Shown: positions 52,680 through 60,891 of the stretch, piece by piece
Layout of the letters: each line of letters starts with the position of its first letter
Numbering within the stretch: position 1 is the stretch's first letter
NCBI GenBank assembly: GCA_963812525.1
Contig: CAWEVL010000011.1
Coordinates: forward strand, 186,001 to 250,000
Length of the DNA stretch: 64,000 nt
Reading direction: 5' to 3'
Source of the DNA: Bog-756 sp963812525
GTDB lineage: Bacteria > Actinomycetota > Acidimicrobiia > Acidimicrobiales > RAAP-2
Translations under genes and position numbers: made by a program
Notes under the pieces: generated by a model
The model's input: the letters and a program-made list of their open reading frames with translations, nothing else
What the model was told of the DNA's origin: nothing
The model's database searches: none

Positions 52680-53668
52680 TGAGTCTCGGCGTGGAGAAGC
52701 CCGCCTCCGCGGAGCCAGAGCGTGTTGCCAGCATCGGTGGGAGCACCCGGTTCGTGCCCGGCCAGAGTCACGACCAGATCACCGTGGTCAACGGCAAGGT
52801 CCAGTTGGGCCAGAGGCTCAAGGACCTCTGGCGCAATCGGGAGCTCCTGATCCTGCTGATCCGCTCGGAGCTCAAGGTCAAGTACAAGGACTCGGTGCTC
52901 GGCTACGTCTGGTCGATGCTCAACCCGGCCCTGGTGCTGACCATCTACTACGTGGTGTTCAAGATCATCGCCCGGAACCACCAGCCCAACTTCGCCATTT
53001 GGCTGTTCGCCGGACTGCTGGCGTGGAACCTGTTCAACGTGGCCGCCATGTCCGCCACCTCGGTGGTGGTGGGTAAGGCCGGCATCGTCAAGAAGGTGGC
53101 CTTCCCCCGGGAGCTACTGGCCCTATCGGTGGTAGGGGTCTCCATGGTGCTCTTCGCCATTCAGGCCGTCGTCCTGGTGGCTGCGCTGCTGTTGTTCGGT
53201 ATCGCCCCTGACTTCACCTTCGTGGCCATCCTGCCCCTGGCCATCGTGAGCCTGGTGGTGTTCACCAGTGCCGTCGCCATCTTCTTGTCTGCGGTCAACG
53301 TCTACCTCCGGGACACCCAGCACCTGACCGAAGTCCTCCTGATGGCATGGTTCTGGGCCACCTCGATCGTCTACACCTACGGGCAGATCTTCCTGTCCGG
53401 GGAGCAGAAGAACCATCCTTCACTCAACTGGCTGCAGTACGTCTTCCTGTGCAATCCGATCACCCCAATCGTGATGACCTTCCAACGGGCCATCTACGGA
53501 GTGACCCAGTACACCTACCAGGGCAAGGTGTACCACGTGCTCCCCACCTGGGGGTTGGGCACCTACGCGGCCCTGGTCGGCGCGGTGTTGGCCGTCAGCA
53601 TCGGGCTGTTCCTGCTGGCCCTCATCGTCTTCGGACGGCTCGAAGGCAACTTCGCCGAGGAACTCTGA
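52679..53668 (+). CDS. wzm: ABC-2 polysaccharide export permease (Wzm-like)
   Basis: About 329 residues with six transmembrane segments and the polysaccharide exporter signature LLILLIRSELKVKYKDSVLGYVWSMLNPALVLTIYYVVF. Later helices include FTFVAILPLAIVSLVVFTSAVAIFLSAVNVYLRD and LVGAVLAVSIGLFLLALIVFG. Wzm moves lipid-linked glycan across the membrane. GTG 52679 overlaps the clpP stop by one base, and GTG 52691 is an alternative start. The ATPase partner follows directly. Confidence 0.88.
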   Translation: MSLGVEKPASAEPERVASIGGSTRFVPGQSHDQITVVNGKVQLGQRLKDLWRNRELLILLIRSELKVKYKDSVLGYVWSMLNPALVLTIYYVVFKIIARNHQPNFAIWLFAGLLAWNLFNVAAMSATSVVVGKAGIVKKVAFPRELLALSVVGVSMVLFAIQAVVLVAALLLFGIAPDFTFVAILPLAIVSLVVFTSAVAIFLSAVNVYLRDTQHLTEVLLMAWFWATSIVYTYGQIFLSGEQKNHPSLNWLQYVFLCNPITPIVMTFQRAIYGVTQYTYQGKVYHVLPTWGLGTYAALVGAVLAVSIGLFLLALIVFGRLEGNFAEEL

Positions 53669-53671
53669 TCG

Positions 53672-54940
53672 GTGAGCGTTGCCATCGAGGTACGGGACAT
53701 CTCCAAACAGTTCCGTCTGTACAACGAGAAGCACACCTCGCTGAAGGAGCGGGTCATCCACGGCGGCAAGATGCCGTTCACCCCGTTTTGGGCCCTTCGC
53801 GATGTGAACGTCGAAATACTGCAGGGGGAGACGTTCGGCATCCTCGGCCGGAACGGGTGTGGCAAGTCGACGCTGCTCAAATGCATCGCCGGGATCCTGA
53901 AGCCCACCTCGGGGGAGATCCGGGTCCGGGGCAGCCTGGCGGCCATGCTGGAGCTGGGCGCCGGCTTCCAGCCCGATCTCTCGGGCCGGGACAACATCTT
54001 CCTGAACGGTTCGCTGCTGGGCCTGTCGCACGCCGACATCGAGAAGCGTTTCGATGACATCGTGGCCTTCGCCGAGCTCGAGGATTTCATCGACAACCAG
54101 GTCAAGTTCTACTCGTCCGGCATGTACGTGCGCCTGGGGTTCGCCGTGGCGGTCAATGTCGAACCCGACGTGCTCCTGGTGGACGAGGTGCTGGCGGTGG
54201 GTGACGCAAACTTCCAACGGAAGTGCCTGGACCACGTGAAGAAATTCCAGCGCGAGGGTCGGACCATCGTGGTGGTGAGCCATGGGACCGACACCATCCG
54301 ACAGAACTGCGCGAGGGTCATGGTGATGAATCACGGCAAGGTCATCACCGTGGACGAGTCGGGGGAGGGCATCCGCGTCTATCTGGCCGACTTGCTGGGC
54401 GTCGGGACCCTCGAAGGTTCGGAGTCCGGTGGCATCGCCGGCAATGTCTTCGCCATCGGCACGGTCCAGGCGGAGCACGGTGGCAGTGGGTCGCGGACCC
54501 ATCTCTTCCCCGGTGAGTCGCTCACCATCACCGCCGACATCGACAGCCTGGCCGCCGTGCCCAACGCCATGGGCACCATCGCCATCCATGACGACAAGAA
54601 CGAGCTGGTCTTTGCGTCTGACCCCGACGACCCTGCGTGCGCCATGGAGATTCCGACGGGCGGCGGAATCGTCCGTTTCCTGTTCCCCGAGGTCCCGCTG
54701 CTCGACGGCACCTACTCGGTGAGCGTCGGCATCCGGAGCGCCACCGACACCGCCATCTACGACTGGAAGGACCAGGTGACCCAGTTCGAGGTGGCCAACA
54801 ACGGTCGGGCCACCGGGCGGGTTCGGCTGCCCCTGGATGTGAGCTTCCGGCTCCGGTCCACCGGTCTCACCGGCGAGGTCCCGGCGGTGGGCGCCGCTCC
54901 GTTCTCACCCCTGGCTGGGTGGGAAGAGTCGGCCTCGTGA
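53672..54940 (+). CDS. wzt: Polysaccharide export ATP-binding protein with carbohydrate-recognition domain (Wzt-like)
   Basis: A 422-residue protein. Residues about 1-240 are the ATPase: ILGRNGCGKSTLLKCIAGIL, NQVKFYSSGMYVRLGFAVAV (the Wzt/TagH signature), VLLVDEVLAVGDANFQRKC. Residues about 260-400 are a beta-sandwich like the Wzt C-terminal domain, which in E. coli O8/O9a reads the modified end of the O-antigen (NAMGTIAIHDDKNELVFAS, LDGTYSVSVGIRSATDTAIYDW). It starts a few bases after wzm. Confidence 0.92.
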   Translation: MSVAIEVRDISKQFRLYNEKHTSLKERVIHGGKMPFTPFWALRDVNVEILQGETFGILGRNGCGKSTLLKCIAGILKPTSGEIRVRGSLAAMLELGAGFQPDLSGRDNIFLNGSLLGLSHADIEKRFDDIVAFAELEDFIDNQVKFYSSGMYVRLGFAVAVNVEPDVLLVDEVLAVGDANFQRKCLDHVKKFQREGRTIVVVSHGTDTIRQNCARVMVMNHGKVITVDESGEGIRVYLADLLGVGTLEGSESGGIAGNVFAIGTVQAEHGGSGSRTHLFPGESLTITADIDSLAAVPNAMGTIAIHDDKNELVFASDPDDPACAMEIPTGGGIVRFLFPEVPLLDGTYSVSVGIRSATDTAIYDWKDQVTQFEVANNGRATGRVRLPLDVSFRLRSTGLTGEVPAVGAAPFSPLAGWEESAS

Positions 54941-54947
54941 TCGACAG

Positions 54948-56045
54948 GTGACGGTCGATCAGGTCGGGCGCATCGACCAGGTCATCCCCACCCTGGCCAG
55001 CCGGGACGCCATCGGAGGCCACACGGTGCAGCTGCGTGACCTGCTGCGCGCCCGTGGGTACCAGTCGGACATCTACTACGGCAACGCCTCGCCCGATCGG
55101 CTCGACTTCGGGTATCCGGTCGGCCGGCTGGGCGACAACCCGGCCAGAGGGAGAGTGCTCCTCTACCAGCTCTCCATCGGCAGTGGCGTGGCCGACCTCT
55201 TCCGCGAGCGGAGCGAGCGCAAGTTCGTGAACTACCACAACATCACGCCGGCCGACCTGCTCGAAGCCTGGATGCCGGAGGTGGGGGAAGAGGTCCGCTG
55301 GGGGCGGGCTCAACTCCGCGATCTGGCCCCGGTGACCGAGTTCGCCGTGGCCGACTCCGAGTTCAACGAGGGGGAGCTCCGGGCTGCGGGCTACCGATCG
55401 ACCGCCACCATCCCGCTACTGATCGATCTGGAGAGCTTCTCCGGAACCGCGGATCCCGCCGTGGCGGCCCGCCTGGCCGACCGGAAGTCCGGTGGCGGTG
55501 CCGACCTGCTCTTCGTGGGCAAGGTGTCACCCCACAAGGGCCAGGACGATCTCATCAAGGCGCTGGCCACGTACCGCCAGCTCTACGACCCCCAGGCCCG
55601 GTTGCACGTGGTGGGGGGGTCCATCAGTGAGGAGTACTCGGTGGCCCTCGAGCGGTTCGTGGAGGAGCTCGACCTCGTCGACGCAGTGGAGTTCGCCGGG
55701 GTGGTCACCCACGAGGAGCTGATCGCCTACTACGCCGCCGCCGACGTGTTCTGCTGCCTCTCCAACCACGAAGGGTTCTGCGTCCCCCTGTTGGAGTCGA
55801 TGTACCACCGGTTGCCGATCGTGGCCTATGCCAACACAGCCGTCCCCGAGACCGTCCGGGGGGCCGGACTGGTGCTGCCCGACAAGGAGCCGGTCCGGGT
55901 GGCGGCGGCCATCGCCCGGGTACTCGGCGACCGGCAGTTGCGGGCCGTGCTGGCCGGGGCAGCCGCCGAGCGGGTGGAGGCCTTCGCCCTTTCCCGGGTT
56001 CGGGACGGGTTCGCCACCGCGCTGGACGCCGCCTGCGCGGCGTAG
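54948..56045 (+). CDS. GT4-family glycosyltransferase
   Basis: A 365-residue GT-B enzyme: IGGHTVQLRDLLRARGYQSDIYYG at the N-terminus, GADLLFVGKVSPHKGQDDLIKALA starting the second domain, and CCLSNHEGFCVPLLESMYHRLPIVAYANTAVPETV with the donor-binding Glu pair. It begins seven bases after wzt, so it is in the same operon as the exporter and is likely to act on the exported glycan. Donor sugar unknown. Confidence 0.9.
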   Translation: MTVDQVGRIDQVIPTLASRDAIGGHTVQLRDLLRARGYQSDIYYGNASPDRLDFGYPVGRLGDNPARGRVLLYQLSIGSGVADLFRERSERKFVNYHNITPADLLEAWMPEVGEEVRWGRAQLRDLAPVTEFAVADSEFNEGELRAAGYRSTATIPLLIDLESFSGTADPAVAARLADRKSGGGADLLFVGKVSPHKGQDDLIKALATYRQLYDPQARLHVVGGSISEEYSVALERFVEELDLVDAVEFAGVVTHEELIAYYAAADVFCCLSNHEGFCVPLLESMYHRLPIVAYANTAVPETVRGAGLVLPDKEPVRVAAAIARVLGDRQLRAVLAGAAAERVEAFALSRVRDGFATALDAACAA

Positions 56046-56241
56046 CCCGGAGCCCCTCGACGGTGCCTCGTCCCGGCGTGGCGGGATCGCGGGCCCAGGT
56101 CCGGGGGGTCGTCCACGGACCGGGTGGGCCGTCACCTCCGTGAGGCCGACCGAGGGGGGCAACATCGGGTTCAGTTCGCCGGCCGACGCGCCGATACCTG
56201 ACTGACCTCTACCACCCGCACGCCCCGAGCCCTGGCCTGAC

Positions 56242-56258
56242 CACCACCGTGGGTGGTG
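56242..56258. other. Hairpin in the leader region of the repeat-protein gene
   Basis: CACCACC (56242-56248) and GGTGGTG (56252-56258) form a perfect 7-bp stem with a 3-base loop, 73 bases before the ATG at 56331. It may terminate the glycan operon or sit in the leader of the next gene; I see no known riboswitch consensus. Confidence 0.35.
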
Positions 56259-56330
56259 CCGAGTGGGTCTCGACCGGTGAGTGGGGGCAGCGCCGGAGAC
56301 GCAGGGATCGAGCGATTGGGGAGTGATCGG

Positions 56331-58634
56331 ATGCAGGCAGGCCGGGACATCGGGGGCGGGCACCGGGACCATGATCAGGAGCAGCCTCGGACGGGCGTTC
56401 GGCCCGTCCCTCGCCGCCGGGCGCCCCGGGGTGTCTCGCTCGTCGTGGGGGCGGTCGTCGCCCTCTTGGTGCTCGGGGTTCCCCTCACCGCCGGTTCGGC
56501 GCCCGCCTCGGCCGCCGTGGCCCACGCCGCCCTGCCCGTCTCGCTCGTCTGGCAGCAGACCCTTCCGGACGGCCCGAACCCCATCGCCCAGAGCTCTCCC
56601 TCGGAAGCCACCCTGGACGGTGGCGGCCCTTCCGTCGTCGTGGGTGACCGGGCCGGCAACGTGTGGGCCTTCCACCTGTCCAACGGATCGGCCCCCGGGG
56701 GCTGGCCGGCCCACGCCTCCGGCCCCATCGACTCGACGCCGTCGGCCACGCCCAACGGTTTCGGGACCGAGACCGTCTTCGTCGACACGGGCAATGCGGC
56801 TCAGCCGGCATCGGGTGGGTACAACGCCTTCAGCAGCAACGGACAGCCCCTGTGGCAGCGCGGGGCACCTGACCTGAACGGCCCGCACGGGGTCCAGGCC
56901 TCACCGTCGGTGGGCGTGCTCGGCGGCGTCAATGGCGTGGTCGCCCCCTCCCTGGGCCAGAACGAGTACGCGCTCGATGCCTCGAACGGGAACAATCTGT
57001 CCGGTTGGCCGTTCTTCACCGCCGACAGCGGTTTCAGCACGCCGTCCCTGGCCGACCTGTACGGCAACGGACAGACCGAGATCGTGGAGGGCGGCGACTC
57101 GTCGCCCGGTCTGGCCTACGGCGTCCACTACACCGCCGGCGGTCATCTGCGGGTGCTCGGCCCCGGCGGCAATCTGATCTGTGATCACGACACCAACCAG
57201 ACCGTCGACTCCTCGACGGCGGTGGGCAACTTCCTGGCCGGCGGGCAGGTGGGCATCGCCTTCGGCACCGGGTCCTACTATCCCGGGGCTTCTGACTCCA
57301 ACACCCTGTTCGCCTCGGACTCCCTCTGCAACATCGTGTGGCGGACCAACCTCGGGGGCAACACCGTCTCGAGCCCGGCCCTCGGCGACCTCGAGGGTGA
57401 CGGCAACGTCCAGGTCATCGAGGGGGCCGACACCGGGTCGGGCGGACTGGTGTGGGCGTTGAACGGCGCCAACGGCGCGGCCATGCCCGGGTGGCCCCAG
57501 GCCACGTCGGGTCGGATCATCGGCGGGGTCACCACGGCCGATCTCACCGGGGGCGGCTACAACGACGTGCTGGTACCGACCACCAACGGCTTAGTCATCT
57601 TCGACGGACGGAGTGCCCAGGTGGTGGCCACGCTGGGCTCCGGGGCGGTGGCCCTGCAGAACTCCCCGATGGTGAGCATCGACCCCAACGGGACGATCGG
57701 TATCACCATCGCCGGCTACAACGGTCAGAACGCGGGCGTCATCCAGCACTACGAGGTCAACGGATCCGCCGGTCGCTCGATCGGTCGTCGGTCATGGCCC
57801 ATGTTCCACCAGAACGCCCAGCTGACGGGCACCCTGAACCAGCCCGCACCCCAGCACCTCAACCAGCCGGTCGTGGGCCTGGCGTCCACGCCGGATGGCG
57901 GCGGGTACTGGGAGGTGGCCAGTGACGGTGGCATCTTCTCCTTCGGAGACGCGGCCTTCTACGGCTCGATGGGTGGGTCGCACCTCAACCGTCCGATCGT
58001 GGGGATCGCCGCCACCAGTGACGGCAAGGGCTATTGGGAGGTCGCTTCCGACGGGGGCATCTTCGCCTTCGGAGATGCCCAGTTCCGAGGGTCAACCGGG
58101 AACATCCACCTCAACCAGCCGATCGTGGGGATGGCGGCCACGCCGGATGGTGGCGGCTACTGGTTGGTGGCCACCGACGGCGGAGTGTTCTCGTTCGGTG
58201 ACGCCGCCTTCCACGGGTCCACCGGCAACATCCACCTGAACCGACCGGTGGTGGGGATGGCCTCGTCACCCAGCGGCAACGGCTACTGGTTGGTGGCCAC
58301 CGACGGTGGCATCTTCTCGTTCGGTGACGCCGCCTTCCAAGGGTCCACCGGGAACATCCACCTCAACCAGCCGATCGTGGGCATGGCCTCCGACCGCACC
58401 GGCGGCTATTGGATGGTGGCGTCCGACGGTGGCATCTTCTCCTTCGGGGGCGCCGCCTTCTATGGCTCGACCGGGAACATCCGCCTGGCCCAACCGGTCG
58501 TGGGGATGACCGCGGTGCCGAGAGGGACCGGTTACTGGATGTCGGCCTCCGATGGCGGGATCTTCGCCTTCGGCACGGCCTCGTTCTACGGCTCGGTCCC
58601 CGCCCTCTTCGCGGCGGCGCTCGGGACCGATTAA
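56331..58634 (+). CDS. Secreted protein with FG-GAP-like propeller and six 42-residue GYW repeats
   Basis: About 767 residues. A twin-Arg/basic stretch and hydrophobic core GVSLVVGAVVALLVLGVPLTAG (about residues 35-56) form the signal region. Residues about 65-500 are an FG-GAP/PQQ-like propeller (GPSVVVGDRAGNVWAFHLSNG, SPSVGVLGGVNGVVAPSLG, SPALGDLEGDGNVQVIEGAD). The last about 255 residues are six repeats with core GYWxVASDGGIFSFGDAAF. The same repeat is at the C-terminus of the next gene. Function unknown: cell-wall binding or extracellular adhesion is plausible. GGGGAG precedes the ATG at 56331. Confidence 0.82.
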   Translation: MQAGRDIGGGHRDHDQEQPRTGVRPVPRRRAPRGVSLVVGAVVALLVLGVPLTAGSAPASAAVAHAALPVSLVWQQTLPDGPNPIAQSSPSEATLDGGGPSVVVGDRAGNVWAFHLSNGSAPGGWPAHASGPIDSTPSATPNGFGTETVFVDTGNAAQPASGGYNAFSSNGQPLWQRGAPDLNGPHGVQASPSVGVLGGVNGVVAPSLGQNEYALDASNGNNLSGWPFFTADSGFSTPSLADLYGNGQTEIVEGGDSSPGLAYGVHYTAGGHLRVLGPGGNLICDHDTNQTVDSSTAVGNFLAGGQVGIAFGTGSYYPGASDSNTLFASDSLCNIVWRTNLGGNTVSSPALGDLEGDGNVQVIEGADTGSGGLVWALNGANGAAMPGWPQATSGRIIGGVTTADLTGGGYNDVLVPTTNGLVIFDGRSAQVVATLGSGAVALQNSPMVSIDPNGTIGITIAGYNGQNAGVIQHYEVNGSAGRSIGRRSWPMFHQNAQLTGTLNQPAPQHLNQPVVGLASTPDGGGYWEVASDGGIFSFGDAAFYGSMGGSHLNRPIVGIAATSDGKGYWEVASDGGIFAFGDAQFRGSTGNIHLNQPIVGMAATPDGGGYWLVATDGGVFSFGDAAFHGSTGNIHLNRPVVGMASSPSGNGYWLVATDGGIFSFGDAAFQGSTGNIHLNQPIVGMASDRTGGYWMVASDGGIFSFGGAAFYGSTGNIRLAQPVVGMTAVPRGTGYWMSASDGGIFAFGTASFYGSVPALFAAALGTD
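57855..58610. repeat. Six 126-bp (42-residue) GYW repeats, first protein
   Basis: Units start at 57855, 57981, 58107, 58233, 58359 (one codon short) and about 58482. Most conserved residues are the GYW, ASDGGIF and FGDA blocks and the linking NxPVVGMA. High DNA identity between copies allows recombination. Confidence 0.88.
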
Positions 58635-58793
58635 GGCCCACGAGATTCGCTCGGCCCCGGCCACGAAGGCACCCAATCGGTCAACCGCGGCCTCCGGGTC
58701 GTCGAGGCCCGTGTGGCCAGCCACCAGGACGGTCAGCGCCGGGGGCACCGCCGGCAACGACCGTCCGCGGCCGCCCACCAGGGTGACGGTACT

Positions 58794-60839
58794 GTGCCTG
58801 ACGAGGTGCAGTTGAAACCACAACGAGCAGTCGGGAGCCACCGGCGTGGCCGCCGGCGGGGCTGGGTGGTGGCCTGGGCCACCGGGCTGTTGGCGGCGTC
58901 CTGCGCCGGGCTGACCGCCTCCGCCACCCCGGCGGTGGCGTATCCGTCCCCGTCGGTCACCCTCCAGGGTCACGGCTACGGGCACGGGCACGGCCTGGGT
59001 CAGTGGGGTGCGCTGGGGTACGCGCTGGCGCAGACGCCCTACCAGACCATCCTCGGGACGTACTACGGGGGGACCAGCCTGGCCAGCGTGGCATCCGCCA
59101 CGGTGCGGGTGGATATGACCGAGAACGACGGGAATCAGGTCATCGTGGCCTCCGGCACGCCGTTCACGGTGGCCGGGAGCGCGCCGTCGGCCCCGCAGAC
59201 CGCGTTCCCGGCCAATCAGGTGGCCCTCATGGTCCCCACCTTCGGTGGATGGAACCTCTGGTCCGGCCCGCCGGGCTGTGCGGGACCCTGGCAACTGCAG
59301 CAGCAGAACGTGCCCGGTTCCCTGATCGCCACGCCCAGCCCCAACGACGGCTCCCAGACCCTGACCCTCTGCCTCGGGGGCACCCGCAACGTCACCATGC
59401 ACGGCACCATCACCGCGATGTACAACTCCAACGGGGCCGCCCGCACCGTCAACACGGTGCCGCTGGAGCAGTACGTCCAGGGCGTGGTGCCGAACGAGTC
59501 CCCGGCCGGTTGGGGCGGGCTGGGCGGCGCCGGACCCCAGGGCCAGGCCTGGGGCTTCCAGGAGCTCGAGGCCCAGGCGGTGGCCGTCCGCTCCTATGTG
59601 ATGGCCAGCCCAGGCTCGTACGGCGGGTACGCCGACACCTGCGACCTCACCTGCCAGACCTACCGGGGCACCCTCAACGAGAGTCTCGTCACCGATGCCG
59701 CGGCCATCGCCACGACCGGACAGGTCATGGAGTTCCCCGGCGGGGTCATCGCCGCCACCCAGTACTCGGCGTCCACCGGGGGCTACACCAATCCGGGGGC
59801 GTTCCCCGGGGTGCCCGATGCGGGCGACGCGGTGTGCGTACCCGGAGCGTGCAATCCCAATCACGACTGGACCACCTCCGTCCCGGTGCCAACCATCGAC
59901 GCCCTGTGGCCCCAGCTCGGTGTGCTCCAATCCGTCAGCATCACCGGACGGAACGGGCTGGGCGACTGGGGCGGGAGGGTGACGGCCATGACGCTCGTGG
60001 GGTCCGACGGGAACGTCTCGCTGACTGGTGATGCCTTCGCCGCCGCACTGGGGCTGAAGTCCGACTGGTTCATCACGGCCACCACCCTGGACGCGCCGGC
60101 CGTGGCCATGGCCCGCACCCAGGACGGCCAGGGCTACTGGCTGGCCGGGAGCAACGGGGGCATCGACGCCTTCGGTGACGCCACCTTCCTGGGTTCGGCC
60201 GAGGGCCTGTCGTTGACGCGGCCGGTCGAGGGGATGGCCGCCACCCCCGACGGCGGCGGCTACTGGATGTCGGCCTCCGACGGCGGGATCTTCAGCTACG
60301 GGGACGCCGCCTTCCTCGGGTCGATGGGGGGCCAGCACCTCAACCAGCCCATTGTGGGCATGGCGGCCACCCCCGACGGCCACGGGTACTGGCAGGTGGC
60401 CTCCGACGGCGGGATCTTCACCTTCGGGGACGCCGGCTTCTACGGCTCCACCGGAAATATCAGGCTCAACCAGCCGATGGTGGGGATGGCTCCCACCCAG
60501 GACGGACGCGGCTACTGGCTGGTGGCCTCGGACGGCGGTGTGTTCTCGTTCGGGGACGCCAACTTCCACGGCTCCACCGGCAACATCCACCTGAACCGTC
60601 CGGTGGTGGGGATGGCGGCCACCCCCAGCGGCGGGGGCTACTGGCTGGTGGCCTCCGACGGCGGGATCTTCACGTTCGGGGACGCCGGCTTCTACGGGTC
60701 GGCCGGGAACCTGGCGCTGGTCAAGCCGGTGGTCGGGATGGCCGCCACCCCCGACGGACACGGGTACTGGCTGGTGGCCTCCGACGGCGGGATCTTCACC
60801 TTCGGGGACGCGCCGTTCCACGGCTCGGGTGCGGCGTAG
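58794..60839 (+). CDS. Secreted SpoIID/LytB-domain protein with six GYW repeats
   Basis: About 681 residues. The signal region is RRGRRRGWVVAWATGLLAAS...TPAVA. Then the SpoIID/LytB signature GHGYGHGHGLGQWGALGYAL (about residues 58-77), VPLEQYVQGVVPNESPAGWG and ELEAQAVAVRSYVMASPG. SpoIID proteins are peptidoglycan lytic or binding enzymes. The last 250 residues are six GYW repeats (60084-60836), so the repeat domain may target the wall. The start is GTG 58794 or GTG 58806; a TACTGT box at 58790-58795 favours the latter if leaderless. Confidence 0.87.
   Translation: MPDEVQLKPQRAVGSHRRGRRRGWVVAWATGLLAASCAGLTASATPAVAYPSPSVTLQGHGYGHGHGLGQWGALGYALAQTPYQTILGTYYGGTSLASVASATVRVDMTENDGNQVIVASGTPFTVAGSAPSAPQTAFPANQVALMVPTFGGWNLWSGPPGCAGPWQLQQQNVPGSLIATPSPNDGSQTLTLCLGGTRNVTMHGTITAMYNSNGAARTVNTVPLEQYVQGVVPNESPAGWGGLGGAGPQGQAWGFQELEAQAVAVRSYVMASPGSYGGYADTCDLTCQTYRGTLNESLVTDAAAIATTGQVMEFPGGVIAATQYSASTGGYTNPGAFPGVPDAGDAVCVPGACNPNHDWTTSVPVPTIDALWPQLGVLQSVSITGRNGLGDWGGRVTAMTLVGSDGNVSLTGDAFAAALGLKSDWFITATTLDAPAVAMARTQDGQGYWLAGSNGGIDAFGDATFLGSAEGLSLTRPVEGMAATPDGGGYWMSASDGGIFSYGDAAFLGSMGGQHLNQPIVGMAATPDGHGYWQVASDGGIFTFGDAGFYGSTGNIRLNQPMVGMAPTQDGRGYWLVASDGGVFSFGDANFHGSTGNIHLNRPVVGMAATPSGGGYWLVASDGGIFTFGDAGFYGSAGNLALVKPVVGMAATPDGHGYWLVASDGGIFTFGDAPFHGSGAA
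60084..60836. repeat. Six 126-bp GYW repeats, second protein
   Basis: Units near 60084, 60210, 60336, 60462, 60588 and 60714. The first copy is the most divergent (GYWLAGSNGGIDAFGDA). The others closely match those of the preceding gene. Confidence 0.88.
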
Positions 60840-60875
60840 GACGGGACGATGAACCAACCGGCCCGGGTCACACCG

Positions 60876-60881
60876 TAAGGT
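60876..60881 (+). promoter_or_regulatory. -10 box of the MprF-like gene
   Basis: TAAGGT lies ten bases before the ATG at 60892, with no evident ribosome site. Confidence 0.35.
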
Positions 60882-60891
60882 TCTGGCTGCG

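Noticed and set aside
56046..56330. Riboswitch (cyclic dinucleotide type) before the wall-associated repeat protein
   Set aside because: A hairpin exists, but the conserved core of known c-di-AMP or c-di-GMP riboswitches was not found.
58635..58793. Minus-strand reading with protein-like composition between the two repeat-protein genes
   Set aside because: No start, no family likeness and no continuation; the segment is too short to support even a gene remnant.
57855..60836. CRISPR-like array from the regular 126-bp repeats
   Set aside because: The repeats are in-frame protein repeats with no unique spacers and no cas genes.
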